Shown piece after piece: positions 5,883-12,343 of a DNA stretch of 12,343 bases. Every line of letters begins with the position of its first letter. Position 1 is the first letter of the stretch. The DNA lies in the NCBI GenBank assembly GCA_001986395.2, contig MQVO02000268.1:1-12343 (forward strand), given 5' to 3'. The stretch comes from Irpex lacteus. Taxonomy: Eukaryota; Basidiomycota; Agaricomycetes; Polyporales; Irpicaceae. A program made the translations under genes and the position numbers. The notes under the pieces were generated by a model that saw only the letters and a program-made list of their open reading frames with translations, made no database searches and had not been told where the DNA came from.

Positions 5883-6015
5883 AGAAAAAGAATAAAGGAA
5901 AGTTAGATTTAACTTTCTTTTCCAGAGCTAACGTTGCACTGCCCTCTATAAATAAAAAAAGGGGGGCATGTATTATTTTCTTATAAATTTTTATAAGTAA
6001 TAATATATTTTGGTC

Positions 6016-6070
6016 TTTTTCTTTTTAATAATTTAATTTAATTTAATTTAATTTAATTAAAAAAAAAGGG
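6016..6070. repeat. Family B-like hairpin with (AATTT)n expansion
   Basis: Left arm CTTTTTCTTTTTAATAATTT, right arm AATTAAAAAAAAAGGG, separated by about five to six copies of the pentamer AATTT (about 6031-6058). It looks like a family B hairpin whose AATT centre expanded by slippage. Confidence 0.7.
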
Positions 6071-6110
6071 AAGAAATAAAATCAAAAAAAGAATATATAT
6101 TTAATAAATT

Positions 6111-6235
6111 TGCCCACCCCTCCTTGCCGCCCACGCCAGCCCAGCCCACCCCAGCCCACTTTGTGGATTGTGGATTGTGGATTGTGGAATGTGGGGCCCT
6201 TATAAATCAAGTGGGGCCCACAGGGTGGGGGGATA
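6111..6235. repeat. GC-rich island with tandem GTGGATT repeats
   Basis: A C-rich left half (CCCACCCC, repeated CCAGCCCA) meets a G-rich right half with three or four GTGGATT/GTGGAAT units and two GTGGGGCCC copies (6190-6225), ending GGGTGGGGGG. The two halves can form a long imperfect hairpin. It strongly contrasts with the AT-rich flanks. A related piece lies inside the family A hairpin at 2456-2486. Confidence 0.85.
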
Positions 6236-6275
6236 GCTATATTATTATATATATTTTATTTTATCATAATCTTTC

Positions 6276-6434
6276 ACTGTCTATTTTATACTCAGAATAG
6301 TATTTATACTATATAACACCTTAGGTTTAGCAGTGGTTTATTTAGTTTTACTAAATAATATTTTTCAGCAGTACATCCTCTATCCTCCCCCCTCTATCCT
6401 TTTTTTATATAAAAAAAAGGGGAGGAGGGAGGGT
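6276..6434 (+). other. Hydrophobic frame fragment running into a pyrimidine/purine hairpin
   Basis: From about 6276 a frame reads VYFILRIVFILYNTLGLAVV then YLVLLNNIFQQYIL, one or two hydrophobic segments without start codon. It runs into a B-type hairpin (6384-6434: CCTCCCCCCTCTATCC-T7 ... A8-GGGGAGGAGGGAGGG). It may be debris of a membrane-subunit gene; unassigned. Confidence 0.35.
6384..6434. repeat. Long family B hairpin with C/T and G/A arms
   Basis: The usual T7/A8 core is extended by a pyrimidine-rich left arm (CCTCCCCCCTCTATCC) and purine-rich right arm (GGGGAGGAGGGAGGG) that pair imperfectly. Confidence 0.75.
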
Positions 6435-6518
6435 GAAACAAAACTGTACTTTAATACTTTATGTTTAATAAATTATAAAGTATGAGCTGAGAGTATAAAT
6501 TTATTACTTTAATCCAAT

Positions 6519-6560
6519 CCCAAAAAAACTAATTATTTCTAATTCCTAGTTTTTTTGGGG
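6519..6560. repeat. Family A hairpin upstream of cox2
   Basis: CCCAAAAAAACTAATTATTT ... CCTAGTTTTTTTGGGG, second orientation, with a shortened inner stem. It lies 190 bases before the cox2 start. Confidence 0.9.
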
Positions 6561-6750
6561 TTATATTTTTTTATAATTTATTTTTTATTTCTAATACTTA
6601 CCCTCTTTATTTTTATTACATAAGAAGAAAATAAATAATCTTATTTTCTTATCTATAAACAAAGGACAAAAACTAAAAAAATAATTTAATCTTAATATAA
6701 ATTGGTATTAGTAATATATTACCTAAGGTATACACAAATTTTAAATAAAA

Positions 6751-7506
6751 ATGATTTTTAATTTTTCTTTTTTAAATACTATATTTAATGATGCTCCACA
6801 TCCTTGGCAAATAGGTTTCCAAGATAGTGCAGCTCCAGGATTCACTGGGATTGTTGAATTACACAACACAATCTTTTTTTACCTTGTTGTAATTTCAGTA
6901 GGAGTTTTCTGGGTATTAACTTCAATTATTTATTACTATAATAGTAGTAAAAGTGCAATTGTACATAAATACTTAAATCACGGTACATTAATTGAATTAA
7001 TCTGGACAATCACACCAGCTTTTATCTTAATTGCTATTGCTTTCCCTTCATTCAGATTATTATATTTATTAGATGAAGTTATCTCACCTACAATAACAAT
7101 TAAAGTTGTAGGACATCAATGGTATTGGTCATACGAATACAGTGATTATGTAAATGATAGTGGTGATTCTATAGAATTTGATTCATATATGATTCCAGAA
7201 TCAGATTTAGAATTAGGTCAATTTAGATTATTAGATGTAGATAATAGAGTAATAGTACCTGTTGATACTCATATAAGAGTTATTGTTACAGGAGCTGATG
7301 TTATTCACTCATGGGCAGTACCTTCATTAGGAGTAAAAATAGATGCTGTACCAGGAAGACTAAACCAAACTTCTTTCTTAGCTGAAAGAACAGGAGTATT
7401 CTACGGACAATGTTCAGAAATCTGTGGAGTATGGCACGGTTTCATGCCAATAGCAGTGGAAGCAGTTTCAGTACAAGACTATTTAGCTTGGATCGACTCT
7501 GTTTAA
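6751..7506 (+). CDS. cox2: Cytochrome c oxidase subunit 2
   Basis: A complete, intron-free 251-residue subunit II of complex IV, which takes electrons from cytochrome c through the dinuclear CuA centre. The N-terminal segment ends NDAPHPWQ (13-20), as at the mature start of fungal Cox2. Two transmembrane helices span about 38-62 and 82-106 and anchor it in the inner membrane. The aromatic electron-transfer block [12 protein letters not shown] is at 121-132. All CuA ligands are present: His186 (VIHSW), Cys221, Glu223, Cys225, His229 and Met232 ([12 protein letters not shown]). Length matches fungal homologues (about 250). ATG at 6751 is the only start that gives the full N-terminus. It uses TGG for Trp and ends with TAA. 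It is flanked on both sides by family A hairpins. Function is certain; it is the best-preserved gene here. Confidence 0.99.
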   Translation: MIFNFSFLNTIFNDAPHPWQIGFQDSAAPGFTGIVELHNTIFFYLVVISVGVFWVLTSIIYYYNSSKSAIVHKYLNHGTLIELIWTITPAFILIAIAFPSFRLLYLLDEVISPTITIKVVGHQWYWSYEYSDYVNDSGDSIEFDSYMIPESDLELGQFRLLDVDNRVIVPVDTHIRVIVTGADVIHSWAVPSLGVKIDAVPGRLNQTSFLAERTGVFYGQCSEICGVWHGFMPIAVEAVSVQDYLAWIDSV

Positions 7507-7562
7507 CTTAATAAATTTATTTTATACCCCCTTTAAATATAAGTCATCTCCACCTACACATT

Positions 7563-7612
7563 CCCCAAAAAAACTAGTTAGAATTATTTCTAATTCTAAT
7601 TAGTTTTTTTGG
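7563..7612. repeat. Family A hairpin downstream of cox2
   Basis: CCCCAAAAAAACTAGTTAGA ... CTAATTAGTTTTTTTGG, second orientation, beginning 57 bases after the cox2 stop; a candidate 3'-end or processing structure. Confidence 0.9.
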
Positions 7613-7693
7613 TTTGGTGTTACAGAATAAACTAAAATACTGACCAAAAAAAAAGAATACAATTTGTCGCGGTGGGAAGAATACAACTTACTC

Positions 7694-8355
7694 CGTAATC
7701 AACTCCTAATAACACCTAATTTGCATAGAGGGGCTTAGTACATTAAGGTGGTCTATGCGAGGTATGCAGTTGACTTTATAATAGGAGTAGAGGGAAGCCC
7801 CGAACTAGCTGAGAAAATCTTAAGGAGGTCCAATCGTTTGTTGAAGACAAGTTATCACTATAATTCAATAAAGATAAAACTGGAATAGTTGAGTACTCTC
7901 AAAAACCTGTAGCTTTCCTAGGATATCTGATAATGGCTCCTAACAAAATCGGTACCAGTAAGTACATTGAGCAAATAAAAATCAATTAATGTATTATTTC
8001 ACGCCGTAAGAAAACACGTTTCAGATTCCATATGGGTATAAATAAAGTACTGCTCACACTGAAAAACAGAGGTGTAATCAGACTGATAACCTCGCAAACA
8101 AAACACAAAAAGTTAATGTACCGAGGAAAATTTTTAGGTAACATGGTCAACTTTTAACATCCAGACATAATTTGTTACTATAACTCAGTGATTATAGGGT
8201 TATATAACTATTATGACTTTGTCAATAATAGAAGCACGTCACAATGATTCATCTGGTAAATAACCGAGTCATGTGCACTTACCCTAACTAGAAAATTTAA
8301 ACTTCGGACATTAAGCCAAACATTCAAGAGATTTGGAAAAGGTTTGTTGTATTAA
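7694..8355 (+). pseudogene. Group II intron reverse transcriptase/maturase remnant
   Basis: The first segment contains KVVYARYAVDFIIGVEGSPE (from 7745), the reverse transcriptase active-site region. The family motif is YADD; here the first catalytic Asp is replaced by Val (GTT at 7769). After frameshifts and stops comes FNKDKTGIVEYSQKPVAFLG then YLIMAPNKIG (to 7989). A third segment from 7996 reads RRKKTRFRFHMGINKVLLTL and, after TAA at 8155, HPDIICYYNSVIIGLYNYYD followed by ESCALTLTRKFKLRTLSQTF, matching maturase domain X, which binds the intron for splicing. Several stops (7736, 8155 and later) and missing N-terminal RT blocks make it non-functional. No C-terminal HNH motif is evident. No intron RNA domain V was recognised nearby. 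It lies free between cox2 and plasmid-like ORFs. Confidence 0.88.
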
Positions 8356-8805
8356 TAATTTTGTTACCGTAATGCATTTTATTCATTACTTCAATAACTC
8401 ACGTTATTGTTCAGACTATGTCATCATTCCCGATTAGATAATGCCGGATGTTCGTGTCAGGATTATTGTTAGTGATACTCACCTGTTAGTTGTTAAACCT
8501 TCATGAAATGTTAATTATCTTTCAACAATTATTCACTATTTCAAGCTTGGCTGCAAATTGACTATTTTCCCTTAGAAAACAGTGTTTTTTGCAATTTATC
8601 CAGTTTTCTTTTCTCAAACTCATTGTTTTTATAAGAGAAACGGGGGCTTATTTTCAATTAAATATTTTATTTTAAACAATAAACAATAAAAAAGTATATC
8701 ATACTCTATCAAGATAAAGACAATTTATGTAATATTAGAATGCTAATACTATATAAGTAGTATTCATAGTATAATTTGTATTTAAACATAAAATTGGTGG
8801 TCTAA
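8356..8805. other. Spacer after the maturase remnant
   Basis: Short open pieces at 8400-8600 may be the decayed C-terminal part of the maturase, but no motif is visible. 8640-8805 is AT-rich spacer. No tRNA or hairpin of the two families is seen. Confidence 0.4.
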
Positions 8806-9216
8806 GCACCTGATAGATTTAACAATAATTTTTTAATCACCATCACAACAATAACAACTGTATGAACCAATATTGCTATAGCAATATCTTGGTTAATTAC
8901 ATTTATCATGTTGATTATTTCAATACTATTACCATTAGTATGAATATTCTACATGAAACAGGAACTATATCTACATAATACACATCAGATAAATAATTAG
9001 AATCTTCCACCACATATAATTAATTCCAATAACAGATGGGCATATATCACATGTGTACTTATTATTTTAGTAGCCTTAACCTATTATTTTTTCCTATATG
9101 CATTATATTAAATGTGCTATGAGTCAGTCTATCTTACACCAGCCCAAGATATTCCAGGTTTATTAGACTACATATTTACCTACATACCCATAAGTTTTAA
9201 ATATCCTAGACCATAA
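8806..9216 (+). pseudogene. Membrane ORF remnant with two in-frame stops (unknown)
   Basis: A single reading frame runs for 137 codons, broken only by TAG at 8998 and TAA at 9109. It reads APDRFNNNFLITITTITTVW, then a strongly hydrophobic stretch (NIAIAISWLITFIMLIISIL), then MKQELYL. After the first stop comes a polar part and another hydrophobic segment (AYITCVLIILVALTYYFFLY), and after the second stop MCYESVYLTPAQDIPGLLDY. TGA encodes Trp at two positions. The absence of frameshifts over 400 bases suggests recent loss by point mutation. I do not recognise the family; two or three transmembrane helices and its position before another plasmid-like remnant suggest a linked, plasmid-derived pair. 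Confidence 0.5.
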
Positions 9217-9412
9217 AAAGAAATAATTTAAGTATAAAAACTACAGGTGCAAATAAACGTGTAAAATGCATTAAATGCAGTAAATAAACCTGAGTCTACA
9301 AGTACAAGTAAACTATTATCATTATTTGCTCTTACTTCACTAATTGCATATGCTAATAAAATACCTGGTGTGATCTAAAATTATAAGCCTATTAAAAATA
9401 TGGTGTGGAAGA
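9217..9412. other. Region between two plasmid-like remnants
   Basis: Short open pieces are seen: TGANKRVKCIKCSK (about 9241-9285, stopped by TAA) and a hydrophobic SKLLSLFALTSLIAYANKIP ending in TAA (9376). These could be the lost link or a leader of the following ORF; too short to assign. Confidence 0.35.
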
Positions 9413-10709
9413 ATGACGTGGTGGTCTTTATTAGTAACCATAAGAAAAGGGTTTGTAATATTAAATGCGTTAATAGGAGTATATGCTACATTTAAAATGA
9501 CAGGATTTAGTACAGATAATCTTTTTGGTGGATTTATTGCAGTAGGGCATACTTACTTAGAGATGTTAATATAGGGCACAAAAAGATTATTCTATTGGCT
9601 ATATTTTTTTTTGATAACTGAATTTATCCTAAACCACCTGTGGAACCTGACTGGAAAATATGGAAATGAGGTAGTAACTCTTATGATAATAGACCAGTTA
9701 ACCATAATATTTTAACAAAAAGTATTATAGAAAAATATACTACACCCCCCCCCAAAAAAACTAGGAATTAGAAATAATTCTAACTAGTTTTTTGGGATTT
9801 AGGGCATAGTAACTGGTCTATTTTACCTTGAACTTGGAATGAAAACAATACTGTACCAAGCTATTGGTCTTGGTATGATACAGCATATAAAATTGCTTGG
9901 GTTACATTCCTAGTAGTAGCTATAGCTGGATCATCTTGGTTATGTTGGAAAATATATACAGGTGATCTTGCTGCAAGGATTTCACCTGAGAGACCAGCTG
10001 CATCTTCAAGTGCAGATCCTTCTTCAGGTACTGTACCACCTTTGGTTAGGGTTTCTCCACAGGACCTATTCCTCCTACTTCTGCAGGTGCGCCAGATGGA
10101 GTTCCTGATATTCATATAAATGGAGAGAGGGGACCAGGAATAATTAATAATATAGGAAGAGGTATTAATAACTCAGTGAATGCTTTTGGTAGTGCAATAA
10201 ACTCATCTATTCACACTGTAGGTCATTATTTAAACCCTTTCACTTATTATACTCCACAGTATGTAAAAACTAGAGAGTTTATAGAGTGAATGGTAAAAAA
10301 ATTGTTTCAGTAACAGCTGATCATAGATATTATCCATTCACTGAAGTGAACCCTTTAATGACATGGCAGGATAAACTGAAATTATTTTTTATGGTGAATC
10401 CGCTGAAGCTAAAGTACTCAGAGATATTGCACTTCTAGCTGCTAATTGAGAGTGTGAAAATATAAGAGTTAAACCAAAAACATTATTTAGAGGTAGTCCT
10501 TTACCTACTAGTCCTATAGGTTTAGCTTCTCCAGTTGCATATAATATCGGTTTAGGTCATTTTATGCCTTCTGTAGATCCATCTAGACTATTTAAATCTG
10601 ATGTGACATTTAATTGGACGCAGGAAACTCTTAACTCTGCTCCTCATACGCCTAAATTGCCCTCTTCTAATTTACCAAACCCCATAAAACTAGGAATTAG
10701 AAATAATTA
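9413..10709 (+). pseudogene. Large decayed membrane-protein ORF, plasmid-like (unknown)
   Basis: Consecutive segments make up about 420 codons. From ATG 9413: MTWWSLLVTIRKGFVILNAL then GFSTDNLFGGFIAVGHTYLE to a TAG at 9572. After a shift at a T9 run: PPVEPDWKIWKWGSNSYDNR and LTKSIIEKYTTP (to about 9747). A family A hairpin follows. Then GHSNWSILPWTWNENNTVPS, a transmembrane stretch IAWVTFLVVAIAGSSWLCW and a PAASSSADPSSGTVPPL low-complexity linker; further shifts near 10055, 10285 and 10385 lead to GVPDIHINGERGPGIINNIG, VNGKKIVSVTADHRYYPFTE and LFRGSPLPTSPIGLASPVAY. The frame ends in the hairpin at 10673-10727. TGA is Trp at several sites. The general look is of hypothetical proteins in fungal mitochondrial plasmids; no known domain is recognised. 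Frameshifts may reflect decay or homopolymer sequencing errors. Confidence 0.55.
9750..9796. repeat. Family A hairpin inside the large ORF remnant
   Basis: CCCCAAAAAAACTAGGAATT ... CTAACTAGTTTTTTGGG, first orientation with the GAAA loop, preceded by a run of nine C (9745-9753). It separates the KYTTP and GHSNWS parts. Confidence 0.9.
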
Positions 10710-10727
10710 GTTTTATGGGGTTTGGTA
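10673..10727. repeat. Family A hairpin with matching changes in both arms
   Basis: TACCAAACCCCATAAAACTA pairs completely with TAGTTTTATGGGGTTTGGTA, a 20-bp stem. Compared with other copies the A-run contains T and the T-run contains the matching A, and the stem extends into flanking TACCAAA/TTTGGTA. It ends the large ORF remnant. Confidence 0.92.
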
Positions 10728-10874
10728 GTTTTATATTTATTTAAGGTTGGGATCGAGCAAGAGCCTAATAACAACTAAAAATTGTAGCTACCCTCTACAT
10801 GAAGAATTGAAATGTAAAAAAAAATGTAACAAATCTATTTTTCCTTTTTATTTTTTAAACTAAAATAAACAATC

Positions 10875-10920
10875 CCCCAAAAAACTAGTTAGAATTAATT
10901 ATAATTCCTAGTTTTTTGGG
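10875..10920. repeat. Family A hairpin
   Basis: CCCCAAAAAACTAGTTAGAA ... TTCCTAGTTTTTTGGG, second orientation. Confidence 0.92.
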
Positions 10921-11042
10921 ATAGCTACTGCTCCAATTTAAGTCTAAGGAGATTCAGAAAGTTGACTTACCTAGTATAATAGTAAAATTATTAGTTACCA
11001 AAATATAATAGTCTTAGATAATAAAAGGCTTAACCTCTACTT

Positions 11043-11070
11043 CCCTTTTTTTTTAATTAAAAAAAAAAGG
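11043..11070. repeat. Family B hairpin
   Basis: CCC-T9-AATT-A10-GG, the cleanest copy of this family, with TT before it as in TTCCC of the copy at 4731. Confidence 0.85.
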
Positions 11071-11156
11071 ATAAACAGCTTCTCCAATAAATCTCCTTAT
11101 GCCCTAAATGGTTGGGGCCCTGAGATGGTATTACCAAGATTTAAGAGCATAAGTTT

Positions 11157-11685
11157 TTAATTAAAAAAATAATTATAAAAAGGTATAAAACTAGTCCTTA
11201 AAACAATAAGGATAAAGGAAAAAGTTAATAATACATCCCTCTTCCCTGCCCTCTCTCCTATTTTTAATAAAATAGGGGAGAATGGTGGAGGAGGGGGTAT
11301 AAAATATTCAAATATAAAGAATATTAAAACTACACCTACTAAGTATATTAAGATCTCTTTGTAGTAATAACTCTTATAATCCCTAATAGAATCCTTTGTT
11401 AAACAAATTACTTCAAATTCCTTTAACCAATTTATAATAAAATCAGGGAATACTTAAGGTATAACTCTTTTTTTTAGATAAAAATGTATTAAGTATATAT
11501 TTAGTAAATAAATAATATAACTGAAATACCATAAAATACAAAAACTATTTTAAATAGTACCTGTGATTTTAAATATCTATTACATTGCTTACACCAAATA
11601 CTTTAATTAAAACTAAACTTAATAATAATAAGGTAAAAAATATAAGGGTGAAGGGGTAAAGAAAATAAAATAATAACTTTTTCAT
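11157..11685 (-). pseudogene. Decayed membrane ORF just downstream of cox1 (unknown)
   Basis: On the minus strand an ATG at 11685, 19 bases after the cox1 stop, starts MKKLLFYFLYPFTLIFFTLL and LLSLVLIKVFGVSNVIDI, a basic start plus a strong hydrophobic helix, ending at TAA 11569-11571. The same frame later gives LFTKYILNTFLSKKKSYTLS. A one-base shift then opens FPDFIINWLKEFEVICLTKD and SIRDYKSYYYKEILIYLVGV with a second helix, followed by proline codons and a B-like hairpin, to TAA at 11157-11159. I read these as one disrupted two-helix membrane protein, but the 38-codon first part could also stand alone. It has no known family. Same strand as cox1, so it could be co-transcribed with it. Confidence 0.45.
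11255..11280. repeat. Family B-like hairpin
   Basis: CTCCTATTTTTAATAAAATAGGGGAG forms a near-perfect stem with a modified core (TATTTT/AAAATA), inside the minus-strand remnant. Confidence 0.75.
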
Positions 11686-11703
11686 GGGGTTTATTAAATT
11701 TTA

Positions 11704-12343
<640 letters not shown>

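Larger units (their letters stand above)
5883..6275. other. Spacer with hairpin, pentanucleotide repeat and GC island
   Basis: No coding frame recognised. It contains the repeat-bearing hairpin at 6016-6070 and the GC island at 6111-6235, listed separately. Confidence 0.5.
10728..11156. other. Spacer between convergent remnants
   Basis: No gene recognised on either strand. It holds a family A hairpin (10875-10920), a family B hairpin (11043-11070) and a GTTGGGGCCC segment (11111-11120) reminiscent of the GTGGGGCCC units at 6190-6225. Confidence 0.5.

Noticed and set aside
8751..8759. ATATAAGTA, identical to the yeast mitochondrial promoter nonamer
   Set aside because: Basidiomycete promoters are not known to follow the yeast motif, the match is expected by chance in such AT-rich DNA, and it lies before a dead ORF.
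8806..9216. Stop codon reassignment or readthrough to explain TAG and TAA in one frame
   Set aside because: cox2, cox1 and other frames use TAA normally as stop, so simple loss of function is more likely.
9861..10115. An 84-codon minus-strand frame
   Set aside because: It is the antisense shadow of the better plus-strand segment with a transmembrane helix; its Arg/Cys-rich composition is not protein-like for this genome.
90..10920. Repeated palindromes as a CRISPR array or bacterial-type terminators
   Set aside because: The spacing is irregular with genes between copies, orientation varies, and the setting is mitochondrial; T-runs in the arms are part of the stem, not intrinsic terminators.

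Overview
The window is fungal mitochondrial DNA, most likely from a basidiomycete (Agaricomycete-like; this is inference). The evidence is a complete cox2, the 3' part of cox1 on the opposite strand, four mitochondrial-type tRNA genes (Arg, Leu, Met, Glu), very AT-rich spacers with short GC-rich islands, and remnants of homing endonucleases and intron proteins. TGA sits at tryptophan positions in several decayed frames, which fits genetic code 4; cox2 itself uses only TGG and ends in TAA.

Layout. 1-1060: an atp6 3'-end fragment, a GIY-YIG endonuclease tail and a probable group I intron remnant. 1422-1754: one small intact membrane ORF of unknown function. 1755-4064: decayed pieces of nad6, a second GIY-YIG endonuclease, trnR(ACG), a Pro/Ser/Thr-rich protein tail and a long nad5 pseudogene. 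4213-5383: decayed unknown ORFs on both strands, one with an endonuclease-like tail. 5546-5832: tRNA cluster Leu(UAA)-Met(CAU)-Glu(UUC). 5833-6750: spacer with hairpins and a GC island. 6751-7506: cox2. 7694-8355: a dead group II intron maturase with YAVD in place of YADD. 8806-10709: two decayed, unidentified membrane-protein frames of the kind seen in fungal mitochondrial plasmids. 11157-11685 (minus): a decayed membrane ORF just downstream of cox1. 11704-12343 (minus): the cox1 C-terminus, running off the window.

The most striking feature is two families of short dispersed hairpins. Family A is about 40-65 bp, roughly CCCCAAAAAAACTAG / inner AT stem / CTAGTTTTTTTGGGG, in both orientations. 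Family B is a CCC-T(n)-AATT-A(n)-GGG hairpin. Copies lie next to intact genes (both sides of cox2, both sides of the tRNA cluster) and inside pseudogenes. In nad5 a 47-bp family A copy sits between two codons with no apparent loss of coding sequence. One family A copy carries in its loop a piece resembling the GC island near 6150, and another has matching changes in both arms. The working genes supply complex IV subunits and tRNAs; most of the rest looks like a graveyard of duplicated genes, intron proteins and plasmid-like ORFs shaped by hairpin insertion.
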